This document shows, one piece after another, positions 41,801 through 49,862 of a stretch of DNA of 64,000 nucleotides (the stretch's first letter is position 1; each line of letters begins with the position of its first letter). Under the pieces are notes generated by a model. That model saw only the letters and a list, made by a program, of their open reading frames with translations, was not told the origin of the DNA and made no database searches. The stretch is from Acidimicrobiales bacterium (GTDB lineage: Bacteria > Actinomycetota > Acidimicrobiia > Acidimicrobiales > CADCSY01): positions 95,769 to 159,768 of the forward strand of contig JAUJNB010000002.1 in NCBI GenBank assembly GCA_030446545.1. The letters run 5' to 3'. Position numbers and translations under genes: made by a program.

Positions 41801-42488
41801 GGCCGTGGCCCCCTGCCCGCCGCTCCCCGAGGGCACCACGGCGGTGTCCCGCAGTCGGGAGCTGGACCGCGAGGTGCGTCTGCTCGGCCCCATCAACCCC
41901 CTGGCCCTGGAGGAGGCGGTGGCCCTGCGGGAGCGCCAGGAGTTCCTCGACGGTCAGCTCGACGACGTCAAGTCGTCCCGCCGGGAGCTGGCCAAGGTGA
42001 TCGGCGCGGTCGACGCCGAGATCGTGGAGGTGTTCGTGGCGGCCTTCGCCGACGTGGCCGACAACTTCTCCCGCCTTTTCGGCCTGCTTTTCCCCGGGGG
42101 CCAGGGATCCCTCGAGCTCACCGACCCGGCCAACCCCCTCGAGACCGGGATCCGGGTCCGGGCCCGCCCCTCGGGCAAGAACGTGCGCTCCATCTCCCTG
42201 CTCTCGGGCGGGGAACGCTCGCTCACCGCCCTGGCCTACCTCTTCGCGGTGTTCCGTAGCCGACCGTCACCGTTCTACGTGCTCGACGAAGTCGAGGCCG
42301 CGCTCGACGACGTCAACCTGCACCGCTTCCTCGACCTGGTGGAGGAGTTCCGCCGGGAGGCCCAACTCCTCATCGTCAGCCACCAGCAACGCACGATGGA
42401 GACGGCCGACGTCCTCTACGGGGTCACCATGGCGCCCGGAGGCGCTTCGGGCGTGGTCAGCGAACGGGCCGAGGCGGCCATCGGCTGA
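38871..42488 (+). CDS. smc: Chromosome segregation protein SMC
   Basis: 1205 aa, normal length. N-terminal ATPase half with Walker A GPNGSGKSN and VIVGQGQLEAVLEARPEERR; about 300 residues of coiled coil; a hinge domain at about residues 550-680 (PELVDVDEGWEAAFAAAAG...); the returning coil; and the C-terminal half with signature LLSGGERSLTALAYLFAVF and Walker B FYVLDEVEAALDD. With ScpA/ScpB it forms condensin. The coiled coil is very rich in Ala, Arg and Glu. The GTG start gives MYLKSLTLRGFKSFAD. Rnc and fpg, which often precede smc, are absent here. Confidence 0.96.
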   Translation: MYLKSLTLRGFKSFADTTTLHLEPGITVVVGPNGSGKSNVVDAVAWVLGAQGPRSLRSTKMDDVIFAGTASRPALGRAEVSLTIDNTSGMLPIDFAEVTISRTLFRSGASDYAVNQVPCRLLDIQELLSDSGVGRTQHVIVGQGQLEAVLEARPEERRAVIEEAAGVLKYRRRKEKAERRLVATEANLVRLTDLAREVRRQLRPLERQAEAARRHGDLMTELGAIRLHLAGRELAALAGRRAANEDSGACVGAEEGKVRAELGALDAEVDLAQRALVAAGADGSAEVLGRVERLREQARGLSAVLAERRRGAARERAAALDETVVASLEDEASRLRAELEEVEATGALLAPEIERLAGAEARLEEEGEALLAEALRVESLHVEALQGGALGADAREGAAGDTGASGCLPEGAPPPGDLARQARTELAMVEAAVERGDPECARTRVRAAALVERRQRLVAERRALAQRLDGARDAMVRARAGQATATDEVARAEASRVGVEAELRDADAQRHTWSARADALAAALDEARARAGVERLADVAATVATLPELVDVDEGWEAAFAAAAGAALGAVVVGGGDEVARRCLARLRQHGAGVVLGLDVGLGVGSGPDSQPAPPVGAPPAGEWVRTHVRPRRPEVAPLLDRLLGTAVCVGGPGSEAWHAALDVALAQPGAVVVTLAGDRFAPDGWRVGGQATGPTSEALDEARSRATSATTLAEAAEARAEGVRAALAEARVAEARATQHAHQQTASVAAVDAALARLAREVDGVTAEVDDAGRQLASLVEAVGRDRRRAAELREALPGLESAEAEASARRQTLEAARRHQEERASALRALRIDVEVRAGALADRRVWLRGRLDQVDARLAGNDAARSQAAARRVELEMRLTAIDRLSAAVDRRAVRLEEMVVAERERRRLQSERTRAQARHLDRLRARRSELERHLEALRAEGARVEMEAQELRLRTDAAIEALRRDLGAETEEAAVAPCPPLPEGTTAVSRSRELDREVRLLGPINPLALEEAVALRERQEFLDGQLDDVKSSRRELAKVIGAVDAEIVEVFVAAFADVADNFSRLFGLLFPGGQGSLELTDPANPLETGIRVRARPSGKNVRSISLLSGGERSLTALAYLFAVFRSRPSPFYVLDEVEAALDDVNLHRFLDLVEEFRREAQLLIVSHQQRTMETADVLYGVTMAPGGASGVVSERAEAAIG

Positions 42489-42504
42489 CCGAGGCGGCCA
42501 TGGC

Positions 42505-42510
42505 TAGGCT
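42505..42510 (+). promoter_or_regulatory. -10 box of ftsY
   Basis: TAGGCT ending 9 bases before the ATG of ftsY, as for smc and ffh. Confidence 0.45.
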
Positions 42511-42519
42511 GCCCCCGCC

Positions 42520-43776
42520 ATGGAAGTCCTGATCCTGCTCGCCGCCCTGCTCGTGTTCCTCGCCTCGTTGCTGGCGGCGTACCTTCCCAAGAGCCGTCCG
42601 GGTGACGACTGGCTGGACCCCCCCGCCCCGGTGGGGCACGGTGAGGGGCACGGGTCGAGCGCCCCGCCAACCTCGCTGCCCCCTTCGGCAGGACCCGACC
42701 TCGACGACGTCGACCTGAACGAGCCGTCGTCGGGGGTGGGCATCGCTCCCCGGCCGGGCGAGGCCCCTCCGGCGGAGGACGTGGCCGACCTCGGTGGCCC
42801 CGAGCCCGACGACGCCACCGTGGCCGAGATCGAAGAGGCGCTGGCCCAAGCCGTCGAGGCCGAGCAGGCCGAGGCGGTCAAGCCCCGCTTCCGCGACCGC
42901 CTGGCCAAGGCACGCAGCCTCCTGGCCGGCTACGTCACGTCGATCCTGTCGCGAACCACCATCGACCAGGACACCTGGGACGAGCTGGAGGAGGCCCTGA
43001 TCCGGGCCGACGTGGGCGTGAGCACCACCACCATGGTCCTCGACGACCTGCGGGCCGAGGTGGCCGAAAAGGGCATCACCGAGCCCGAGGCCCTCATGGC
43101 CCAGCTCAAGGGAGATCTGAAGGCCCGCCTGGCGGTGGGATCCCGAGCGTTGGCCTTCGAGCCCGGGGCCCCCAACGTCTGGCTGTTCGTGGGGGTCAAC
43201 GGCGTGGGCAAGACCACCACCATCGGCAAGCTGGGCAAGCGGGCCAAGGCCGACGGGCACCGAGTGGTCATGGCGGCCGGCGACACCTTCCGTGCCGCGG
43301 CCGCCGAGCAGCTGGGCGTGTGGGCCGAGCGGGTGGGCGCCGACCTGGTCCAGGGCGTGGAGGGAGGCGATCCCAGCTCGGTGATCTTCGACGCCGTGCA
43401 ACGGGCCGCGGCGCGCGACGCCGACCTGGTGCTGGCCGACACCGCCGGGCGCCTCCACACCAAGGTGAACCTCATGGAACAGCTGCGCAAGGTGCGACGG
43501 GTGGCGGAGAAGCCCCCCGGCCGGGTGACCGAGGTGCTCCTGGTGCTCGATGCCACCACCGGCCAGAACGGGTTGGCCCAGGCCCAGCAGTTCACCGACG
43601 CGGTGGAGGTCACCGGCGTGGTGCTGACCAAGCTCGACGGCTCGGCCCGGGGCGGCATCGTGCTCGCCATCCAGCGCGAGCTGGGCATCCCGGTCAAGCT
43701 GGTGGGGCTGGGGGAGACGGTCGACGACCTGGTCCCCTTCGACCCCGACGAGTTCGTGGAGGCCCTCTTCGGCTGA
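42520..43776 (+). CDS. ftsY: Signal recognition particle receptor FtsY
   Basis: 418 aa. A single N-terminal membrane segment (VLILLAALLVFLASLLAAYL) is followed by an acidic linker and the NG GTPase domain. G motifs: GVNGVGKTTTIGKLG (G1), DTAGRLHTKVNLMEQL (G3) and TKLDGSARGG (G4), with AGDTFRAAAAEQL (DTFRAAA). It docks ribosome-SRP complexes at the membrane. The membrane anchor is typical of actinobacterial FtsY. It is the partner of Ffh at 45421. Confidence 0.96.
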   Translation: MEVLILLAALLVFLASLLAAYLPKSRPGDDWLDPPAPVGHGEGHGSSAPPTSLPPSAGPDLDDVDLNEPSSGVGIAPRPGEAPPAEDVADLGGPEPDDATVAEIEEALAQAVEAEQAEAVKPRFRDRLAKARSLLAGYVTSILSRTTIDQDTWDELEEALIRADVGVSTTTMVLDDLRAEVAEKGITEPEALMAQLKGDLKARLAVGSRALAFEPGAPNVWLFVGVNGVGKTTTIGKLGKRAKADGHRVVMAAGDTFRAAAAEQLGVWAERVGADLVQGVEGGDPSSVIFDAVQRAAARDADLVLADTAGRLHTKVNLMEQLRKVRRVAEKPPGRVTEVLLVLDATTGQNGLAQAQQFTDAVEVTGVVLTKLDGSARGGIVLAIQRELGIPVKLVGLGETVDDLVPFDPDEFVEALFG

Positions 43777-43862
43777 GACCGGGCCAGGGGAACCAGCAGG
43801 CGCCTTGGCCTCGTCCAAGCCGGTGACCGTCCGGTGTCCGGCCGACGGCCAGAGGAGAGGCC

Positions 43863-45356
43863 ATGGCGACGAGGGTGGTGGCGGGAGCAGCGGCACTGGG
43901 GCTGGCGGTGGCCGTGGCGGTGTTGGGGGTGTCGGCCGCCACCGGCAGGGACCCCCGACCCCTCCCGGTGATCGGCGGTGACACCGAGGACGCCTCCTCC
44001 CCGTCTTCACCCGCCAGCGTCGAGTACCGGGTCGAGGGTGACCTCGACGCACTCGACGGAGAGGAGCACGCCTGGGAGCTCGGGCGCGACGTCGATCTCG
44101 ACCGGGTGGCGGCGCTGGCAGAAGCGTTGGGCCTTCCCGGCACCGTGGCCGAGATCGGTTCCGGTTGGGAGGTCGTCGAGGGCAACCGTCGCCTGGAGGT
44201 CGAACGTCAGCCGGGGCTGCCATGGTCCTACTCGGTGGGGTCGCCGCCTTCTGATGGGGAGATCGTCTGCGCCATGCCGGCCTGCCCGCCGGGGACGGCG
44301 TGCCCCCAGGTGTGCCCGCCGGGAGACGAGCCGGTGGCGATGCCGATGCCGACCGACCTCCCGTCCGCCGAGGAGGCGGAGCGGCTGGCCCGTCCGGTGG
44401 TGGCGGCCGGCGGCGTGGATCTGAAGGGCGCGGCCCTGAGGGTCGACGACTTGACGAGGGCGTGGATGGTCAACGTGGACCCCGAGGTCGGGGGACTGCC
44501 GACAGTCGGCATGGGGTCGGCGGTGACGGTCGGAGCCAACGGCACCATCGAATACGCCGGCGGCTGGATGGGGCGACCGGAACGGGGTGACCTGTACCCG
44601 TTGGTCGGGACCCCTGCGGCCCTGGCAGGCCTGTCCTCGGAACGTTCGATGCCGACGGCCGACGGCCGGGAGCCGGCCACTGCCTGTCTCGATTGTCCCG
44701 GCATCGAGCCAGTGGTGGTGACGATCACCGGCGTACAGCTGGGCCTGGAGTGGGCGCCGGCATTCAACGGCGCTGGGGGCTGGCTGGTACCGGCCTACCT
44801 GTTCGAGACGGCCGAGGGCGCCGCCGGACCGGATCTGGTCACGCTGTCGGTGAGCGATGCCCATCTCGTGTCGCCCGACGAGCCGAGGCCGATGCCCGAG
44901 CCGCAGCCGGGACCCCAGCCTGGACCCGAGCCGACGCCGGCCCCGGCCCCCGACCCGGTGCCGGTCCCGGCGCCCGAGCCGGGCCCGGTTCCTCCCCGGG
45001 CGGGGTGCCTGACCTCGCCGGGCGGCGACGACGGGTCTCCCTCCCTCGAGGTGTGCCAGACGGGACCGGCGCGGGCGGGAGAACCGGTGGCGTTCGAGCT
45101 GGTGGCCAGTGACGCCGGCTCGGGCATCCGCGACGACTGCGGTTCGCCGGTCGTGGTGTTCGGAGACGAGGGGGAGACCGCAGTGTGCGGCATCGGATGT
45201 CTCTCGCTCGCCGACGGGCCGGGCCGGCTGCGGAAGACCTTCACCCACGTCTACGCCGAACCGGGGACCTACCGGGCCTCGTTCTCGTTGTTCGGTTGTG
45301 GCCCGGAATCGGGACTCGTCGGCGAGGTGAACCTCCAGGTGGTCGTGGCGGCCTAG
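43863..45356 (+). CDS. Exported protein of unknown function with Pro-rich linker
   Basis: 497 aa. An N-terminal hydrophobic segment (RVVAGAAALGLAVAVAVLGV) serves as signal or anchor. The region to about residue 340 is extracellular and acidic, with a cysteine cluster (CAMPACPPGTACPQVC). A Pro-Glu-Pro-Gly linker (about 345-380) joins a C-terminal beta domain with six Cys that looks PKD-like, its last strand TFTHVYAEPGTYRASFSLF being typical. The layout recalls lineage-specific envelope proteins. AGAGGAGAG lies before the ATG. It separates ftsY from ffh. Confidence 0.75.
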   Translation: MATRVVAGAAALGLAVAVAVLGVSAATGRDPRPLPVIGGDTEDASSPSSPASVEYRVEGDLDALDGEEHAWELGRDVDLDRVAALAEALGLPGTVAEIGSGWEVVEGNRRLEVERQPGLPWSYSVGSPPSDGEIVCAMPACPPGTACPQVCPPGDEPVAMPMPTDLPSAEEAERLARPVVAAGGVDLKGAALRVDDLTRAWMVNVDPEVGGLPTVGMGSAVTVGANGTIEYAGGWMGRPERGDLYPLVGTPAALAGLSSERSMPTADGREPATACLDCPGIEPVVVTITGVQLGLEWAPAFNGAGGWLVPAYLFETAEGAAGPDLVTLSVSDAHLVSPDEPRPMPEPQPGPQPGPEPTPAPAPDPVPVPAPEPGPVPPRAGCLTSPGGDDGSPSLEVCQTGPARAGEPVAFELVASDAGSGIRDDCGSPVVVFGDEGETAVCGIGCLSLADGPGRLRKTFTHVYAEPGTYRASFSLFGCGPESGLVGEVNLQVVVAA

Positions 45357-45405
45357 CAACGTGTCGTCGGCGTTGCCGGTTGGACCTGGGACGGGAAGGG
45401 GCCGG

Positions 45406-45411
45406 TAGCCT
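45406..45411 (+). promoter_or_regulatory. -10 box of ffh
   Basis: TAGCCT ending 9 bases before the ATG of ffh. No Shine-Dalgarno lies between, so a leaderless mRNA is likely. Confidence 0.5.
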
Positions 45412-45420
45412 GCGAATCGG

Positions 45421-46773
45421 ATGTTCGACTCACTGACCGACCGCTTCGAGGGCATCTTCGGCCGCCTGCGCGGCCGGGGCCGCCTGGGCGAAGCCGAGAT
45501 CGACGAGGTCCTGCGCGAGATCCGCCTGGCCCTGCTCGAGGCCGACGTCAACTTCAAGGTTGTCAAGGAGCTGTTGGCCCGCATCAGGGTGCGCTGCCTG
45601 GAAGCGGAGCTGCACAAGAGCCTCACCCCGGCCCAGCAGGTCATCAAGATCGTCCACTCGGAGCTGATCGGCACCCTCGGGGGCCAGAGCCTCAGGATCA
45701 CCTTCGCTCCCAAGCCGCCCACGGTGGTGCTGTTGGCCGGGCTCCAGGGCTCGGGCAAGACCACCGCCTGCGCCAAGTTGGCCCGTTGGTTCAAGCAACA
45801 GGGCCGCAACCCGATCCTGGTGGGGGCTGACCTCCAGCGGCCGGCGGCGGTGGAGCAGCTGCGGGTGCTGGGGGGCCAGGTGGCCGTGCCCGTCTTCAGT
45901 GAGAACACCGACCCGGTCGAGGTGGCTCGGGCCGGGGTGGCCGAGGCCCGCGACAAGGGCCGCGACGTGTGCATCGTCGACACCGCCGGTCGCCTCGCCG
46001 TCGACGTCGAGATGATGGAGCAGGTCCGCCAGATCTCGGGTGCGGTCCAGCCCCACTACACCTTCCTGGTCATCGACGCCATGACCGGCCAGGACGCGGT
46101 GGCCACCGCCGAGGCCTTCCACGCCGCCCTCGAGATCGACGGGGTCATCCTCTCCAAGCTCGACGGTGACGCCCGTGGTGGCGCCGCCCTGTCGGTCAAG
46201 GAGGTCATCGGCCGGCCCATCGCCTTTGCCTCGGTGGGGGAGCGGGTGGCTGACTTCGAGCAGTTCCACCCCGACCGCATGGCCGACCGCATCCTCGGCA
46301 TGGGCGACGTGCTCACCCTCATCGAGACGGTCGAGCGGGAGTACGACAAGGACATCGCGGCCAAGGCCGAGCAGGCCCTCATGGAGGGTCAGTTCACCCT
46401 CGACGATTTCCTCGAGCAGATGCAGCAGATCCGCAAGATGGGACCGCTGCAGAACATCATCGGTATGATGCCGGGGATTCCCAAGGAGTTGAAGAACGCC
46501 GACATCGGCGAGAAGGAGATCGGCCGGATCGAGGCCGTCATCCGCTCGATGACTCCCGAGGAGCGGGCCAGGCCCGATCTGGTCAACGGGTCGCGCCGGG
46601 CCCGGATCGCCAACGGCAGCGGGACCTCGATCAGCGATGTCAACCTGCTGCTCAAGCAGTTCAAGGACGTGGCCAAGATGATGAAGCGCTTCGGAGGAGC
46701 AGCCAAGGGAAGCAAGGGCAAGCGGCGCAAGATGCCGACCTTGCCCGACCTGGCCGAGCTCAGCCAGGAGTAG
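45421..46773 (+). CDS. ffh: Signal recognition particle protein Ffh
   Basis: 450 aa. N domain, then G motifs GLQGSGKTTACAKLA, DLQRPAAVEQL (as DTxRPAA), VDTAGRLAVD and SKLDGDARGG, and the C-terminal M domain rich in Met (FLEQMQQIRKMGPLQNIIGM; then MTPEERARPD and RRARIANGSGT for 4.5S RNA binding). It binds signal sequences of nascent membrane and secreted proteins. The 4.5S RNA gene was not seen in the window. Confidence 0.97.
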   Translation: MFDSLTDRFEGIFGRLRGRGRLGEAEIDEVLREIRLALLEADVNFKVVKELLARIRVRCLEAELHKSLTPAQQVIKIVHSELIGTLGGQSLRITFAPKPPTVVLLAGLQGSGKTTACAKLARWFKQQGRNPILVGADLQRPAAVEQLRVLGGQVAVPVFSENTDPVEVARAGVAEARDKGRDVCIVDTAGRLAVDVEMMEQVRQISGAVQPHYTFLVIDAMTGQDAVATAEAFHAALEIDGVILSKLDGDARGGAALSVKEVIGRPIAFASVGERVADFEQFHPDRMADRILGMGDVLTLIETVEREYDKDIAAKAEQALMEGQFTLDDFLEQMQQIRKMGPLQNIIGMMPGIPKELKNADIGEKEIGRIEAVIRSMTPEERARPDLVNGSRRARIANGSGTSISDVNLLLKQFKDVAKMMKRFGGAAKGSKGKRRKMPTLPDLAELSQE

Positions 46774-46901
46774 GCCGGCGAGCATCGGCGGCGGAGCAAC
46801 ACCCCGGTGAGGAGTCGCCGGCGAGGGAAGGAAGCGCTGCCTCCCGGCGGCAAGTCGACAACGGGTCGCCAGTTCGGCGGCCAGAGACGAAAGAGGGCAC
46901 T

Positions 46902-47171
46902 GTGGCCGTAAAGCTCCGCCTGATGCGGATGGGCAAGAAGAAGCAGCCGACCTATCGGGTGGTGGCGGCCGACAGCCGCAGCCCCCGCAACGGTCGGTTC
47001 ATCGAGATCGTCGGCACCTACGAGCCCCGCCAGGAGCCGTCGGTGGTGCGCATCGACAACGATCGGGCCGTCGACTGGCTCCGCAAGGGAGCCAAGCCCA
47101 CCGAGCGGGTGGAGCGGCTGCTCAAGGAATCGGGGGCGTGGGAGCAGTTCACCTCACCGGCGACCCCGTGA
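46902..47171 (+). CDS. rpsP: 30S ribosomal protein S16
   Basis: 89 aa. The family start VKLRLMRMGKKKQPTYRVVA and the core SRSPRNGRFIEIVGTYEP are complete. It starts at GTG with AGAGGG upstream. It opens the usual actinobacterial rpsP-khpA-rimM-trmD-rplS cluster; its stop overlaps the khpA start. Confidence 0.97.
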   Translation: MAVKLRLMRMGKKKQPTYRVVAADSRSPRNGRFIEIVGTYEPRQEPSVVRIDNDRAVDWLRKGAKPTERVERLLKESGAWEQFTSPATP

Positions 47172-47623
47172 GCGATCCGCCGGCGCAGGCGGTCGACGAC
47201 GACCTCGATGACGAAGAGGACCTCGATGACGAAGACGACGTCACCGACGAGCCCGAGGCGCTCGACGACGGCGCTGAGGATGAAGGCTTGCCCGACGTCG
47301 CCGACATCGACATGGCCCGGGACGACGACGAGGACGACGACGACGTCACCGACGAGGACGACGACGACGCCAACCAGCTTCCCGGGGCTACGGCCACCGA
47401 CGTGTTGGAGTATCTGGTCAAGGCCCTGGTCGACGACCAGGACGCGGTCGAGATCGATGTCGACGACGACCGGCGGGGCCTGCGCATGCAGGTGCGAGTG
47501 GGGCCCGGCGACATGGGTCGCGTCATCGGGCGTCGGGGTCGGATCGCCAACGCCATCCGCACGGTTGTGCGGGCTGCGGCGGCCCCCGACGGTGTCGCCG
47601 TCGACGTCGACTTCGTCGACTGA
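47168..47623 (+). CDS. khpA: KH-domain RNA-binding protein with acidic N-terminal extension
   Basis: 151 aa from the GTG that overlaps the rpsP stop. The C-terminal 75 residues are the KhpA/YlqC domain: VLEYLVKALVDDQDAVEID and the GxxG loop VIGRRGRIANAIRTVV. KhpA is normally about 75-80 aa; here it is preceded by about 75 residues almost wholly of Asp and Glu (DDDLDDEEDLDDEDD and similar). The DNA there is a near-repeat of GACGACGAGG. The RNA-binding role is known in other bacteria (with KhpB); the acidic part is unexplained. Confidence 0.9.
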   Translation: MSDPPAQAVDDDLDDEEDLDDEDDVTDEPEALDDGAEDEGLPDVADIDMARDDDEDDDDVTDEDDDDANQLPGATATDVLEYLVKALVDDQDAVEIDVDDDRRGLRMQVRVGPGDMGRVIGRRGRIANAIRTVVRAAAAPDGVAVDVDFVD

Positions 47624-47633
47624 CGCGCCGCCG

Positions 47634-48107
47634 ATGGGGCCGGCGACGCCGCCGTTGCTGGAGGTGGGACGGGTGGTCAAGCCGCACGGCCTGCAGGGCG
47701 AGGTCAACGTCAAGCTCATCACCGACCGGGACGAGCGCCTGGCGCCGGGAACGGTCCTGCACACCGGCGACGGCACCCTCGAGGTGGTGGCGTCGCGGCC
47801 GCACCAGGCCGGGTTCCTGGTCACCTTCGGAGGAGTGGTCGATCGAGAGGGGGCCGAGGCGCTCCGGGGGGTGACCCTGTTGGCCCCACCCCTCGACGAC
47901 CCCGATGCTCTGTGGGTCCACCAGTTGATCGGCGCCGACGTGGTCGATGTGGAGGGAGGGGCACACGGGCGGGTGATGGCGGTCGAGGCCAACCCGGCCA
48001 GTGATCTGCTCGTCCTGGAGAGCGGCGCACTGGTGCCCTTGGTCTTCGTCGTCGAGCGGTCCGCGGCCCAGGTGGTGATCGACCCGCCGGCCGGCCTCTT
48101 CGACTGA
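47634..48107 (+). CDS. rimM: 16S rRNA processing protein RimM
   Basis: 157 aa. N-terminal beta-barrel with VGRVVKPHGLQGEVNVKLITD and GDGTLEVVASRPHQAGFLVTF, and C-terminal PRC-barrel with VHQLIGADVVD...ASDLLVLESG and PLVFVVE. It aids maturation of the 30S head. Ten bases after khpA. Confidence 0.94.
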   Translation: MGPATPPLLEVGRVVKPHGLQGEVNVKLITDRDERLAPGTVLHTGDGTLEVVASRPHQAGFLVTFGGVVDREGAEALRGVTLLAPPLDDPDALWVHQLIGADVVDVEGGAHGRVMAVEANPASDLLVLESGALVPLVFVVERSAAQVVIDPPAGLFD

Positions 48108-48131
48108 GCCGGGGGCGAACGACCGGAGCGA

Positions 48132-48137
48132 TACCTT
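48132..48137 (+). promoter_or_regulatory. -10 box of the gene at 48147
   Basis: TACCTT ending 9 bases before the ATG, the same spacing as at smc, ftsY, ffh and pyrH. Confidence 0.4.
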
Positions 48138-48146
48138 GAGGCGGCG

Positions 48147-48515
48147 ATGGAGCTGCGCATCTCCCTGGCCGGGCACCTACGGATCGAGGCCGACGGCACC
48201 GCGATGGACGGCCCCAGCCTGGGCTCGCTGAGCCGGCTGGCCCCGGCCTACCTGGTGACCGAGCGACACCGACCGGTGCCCACCGACGAGCTGGCCCGGG
48301 TGTCCGGGGCGGACGACCCTCCGCCCACCGGGCGTACCGCGCTGCGGGGGCTGGCGTCCACCCACCCCGGACAGCTTCCGTTGCGTGTAACCGGGATCCC
48401 GGGTCTGGCCGAGGAACCGGCCGGGGACACCGTCGGGGCCGAGGGCCGGGCCCTGAACCCCGAAGCGGCCGCCGACGAGGCTCGCCTCCGTCTCCCGCAG
48501 CAGCCCGGCGACTGA
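48147..48515 (+). CDS. Small protein with SARP-like N-terminal domain, unknown
   Basis: 122 aa between rimM and trmD. The first 60 residues (ELRISLAGHLRIEADGTAM... YLVTERHRPVPTDELARV) look like the start of a SARP/AfsR winged-helix domain, which reads 'lrllGplrv..dG..l' and then 'v..deLa..LW'. The remainder is low-complexity. It lacks the helices needed for DNA binding, so it may be a shortened remnant. It ends just before the trmD start. Its codon use is like that of its neighbours. Confidence 0.55.
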   Translation: MELRISLAGHLRIEADGTAMDGPSLGSLSRLAPAYLVTERHRPVPTDELARVSGADDPPPTGRTALRGLASTHPGQLPLRVTGIPGLAEEPAGDTVGAEGRALNPEAAADEARLRLPQQPGD

Positions 48516-48516
48516 C

Positions 48517-49242
48517 GTGCGCATCGACGTCTTCACCATCTTCCCCGACCTCATCACCGGCTTCGCCGCCACCAGCCTCTTGGGCCGGGCGTCGACGCGG
48601 GGGTTGCTCGACATCCGGGTGCACGACCTGCGAGACGGAGCCGACGACGTCCACCGTTCGGTCGACGACGCCCCCTACGGAGGCGGCCCGGGGATGGTGC
48701 TCACCCCCGGCCCCGTCTTCGCGGTGGTGGAGGCGGTCGACCCCCCCCGGCCCCTGTACCTGTTGGGCCCGGGTGGTCGGCGGCTGGACCAGAGCCTGGT
48801 CCGCCAGATGGCCGGCGGCGCGGGCTTCTCCCTGCTGTGCGGGCGCTACGAGGGGGTCGACGAGCGGATCCGCAGCCACCTGGTCGACGAAGAGCTGTCG
48901 GTGGGCGACTACGTGCTCGCGGGCGGCGAGGTCGGGGCCATGGTGGTGATGGAGGCGGTGGGCCGCCTCGTCCCCGGCGTCATGGGCAACGACGCCTCGG
49001 CGGGAGAGGAGAGCTTTGCCGACGGGCTGCTCGAATACCCCCAGTACACCCGGCCCGCCCGGTTCCGGGCCTGGCCGGTCCCCGAGGTGCTGCGCTCGGG
49101 TGACCACGGTCGGGTCACCCGTTGGCGACAGGCGGCCTCACTGGCCCGCACGCTGCGCCAGCGTCCCGATCTGATCGAGGCTCGCGGAGGTCTCACGCCC
49201 ACCGAGGAGGCCCTCTTGGATTCCTTCGACCTCTTGCCCTGA
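48517..49242 (+). CDS. trmD: tRNA (guanine37-N1)-methyltransferase
   Basis: 241 aa. SPOUT fold with the deep trefoil knot: IDVFTIFPDLITGF, DDAPYGGGPGMVLTPGPVF, LCGRYEGVDERI and SVGDYVLAGGEVGAMVVMEA. Methylates G37 of tRNAs to prevent frameshifting. GTG start directly after the 48147 gene. Confidence 0.97.
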   Translation: MRIDVFTIFPDLITGFAATSLLGRASTRGLLDIRVHDLRDGADDVHRSVDDAPYGGGPGMVLTPGPVFAVVEAVDPPRPLYLLGPGGRRLDQSLVRQMAGGAGFSLLCGRYEGVDERIRSHLVDEELSVGDYVLAGGEVGAMVVMEAVGRLVPGVMGNDASAGEESFADGLLEYPQYTRPARFRAWPVPEVLRSGDHGRVTRWRQAASLARTLRQRPDLIEARGGLTPTEEALLDSFDLLP

Positions 49243-49248
49243 CCCGGG

Positions 49249-49268
49249 CCCGAGCAGCCGTGCTCGCC
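49249..49268 (+). terminator. Terminator hairpin after trmD
   Basis: CGAGCA (49251-49256), loop GCCG, TGCTCG (49261-49266), flanked by CC/CC. It lies 8 bases after the trmD stop. Confidence 0.6.
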
Positions 49269-49404
49269 CCAGAATCCTCCAGGTGAGCATGGCCTTGGCC
49301 CGGGAGACGGATTCCGGAGCTCGCCTGCTCGACCGGGAAGCACGGCCTCGGTCGGGCGGCGGAGCCACCGAGCATCGGAGTGGCTCGATTGTCCGCTGAT
49401 GCCG

Positions 49405-49410
49405 TAGGCT
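49405..49410 (+). promoter_or_regulatory. -10-like box upstream of rplS
   Basis: TAGGCT, 39 bases before the rplS ATG. No clear -35. Together with the trmD terminator it suggests rplS has its own promoter. Confidence 0.4.
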
Positions 49411-49449
49411 GCATCGTTCCCGGTTGCAACCCCAGGAGTCGAGCGCGCC

Positions 49450-49800
49450 ATGAACCCCACCGATCTGGTCGACCGTGCCAGCCTGCGCGACGACGTGCCC
49501 GAATTCGCCCCTGGCGACACCGTCAAGGTCAACGTGCGGGTGGTGGAGGGGACCAGGGAACGGGTCCAGGCCTTCCAGGGTGCGGTGATCCGGCGCCAGG
49601 GCTCGGGCGTGCGGGAAACCTTCACCGTGCGCAAGGTCAGCTTCGGGGTGGGCGTCGAGCGCACCTTCCCGGTGCACTCACCCATCCTCGCCTCCATCGA
49701 GCGCCTGAGCCAGGGCGACGTCCGCCGGGCCAAGCTCTACTACCTGCGGGATCTGCGCGGGAAGGCGGCCAAGATCAGGGAGAAGCGGTCCGCCCGCTGA
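49450..49800 (+). CDS. rplS: 50S ribosomal protein L19
   Basis: 116 aa. [24 protein letters not shown], then [19 protein letters not shown] and the tail [20 protein letters not shown] are diagnostic. AGGAG lies about 13 bases upstream. Located at the subunit interface of the ribosome. Confidence 0.97.
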   Translation: MNPTDLVDRASLRDDVPEFAPGDTVKVNVRVVEGTRERVQAFQGAVIRRQGSGVRETFTVRKVSFGVGVERTFPVHSPILASIERLSQGDVRRAKLYYLRDLRGKAAKIREKRSAR

Positions 49801-49862
49801 CCGAGACCCCGGCCCAGGGCCGCCCGGCGACCCCCCTCCGGGCACCGGACCGGGAGGCCGGG

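Noticed and set aside
47190..47395. Tandem repeat or CRISPR-like array
   Set aside because: The periodicity comes from Asp/Glu codons in an open frame; there are no spacers.
49308..49323. 16-base block CGGATTCCGGAGCTCG shared with 63905-63920 as a second repeat family
   Set aside because: Too short and partly self-complementary; two copies in GC-rich DNA are weak evidence, though it could be searched genome-wide.
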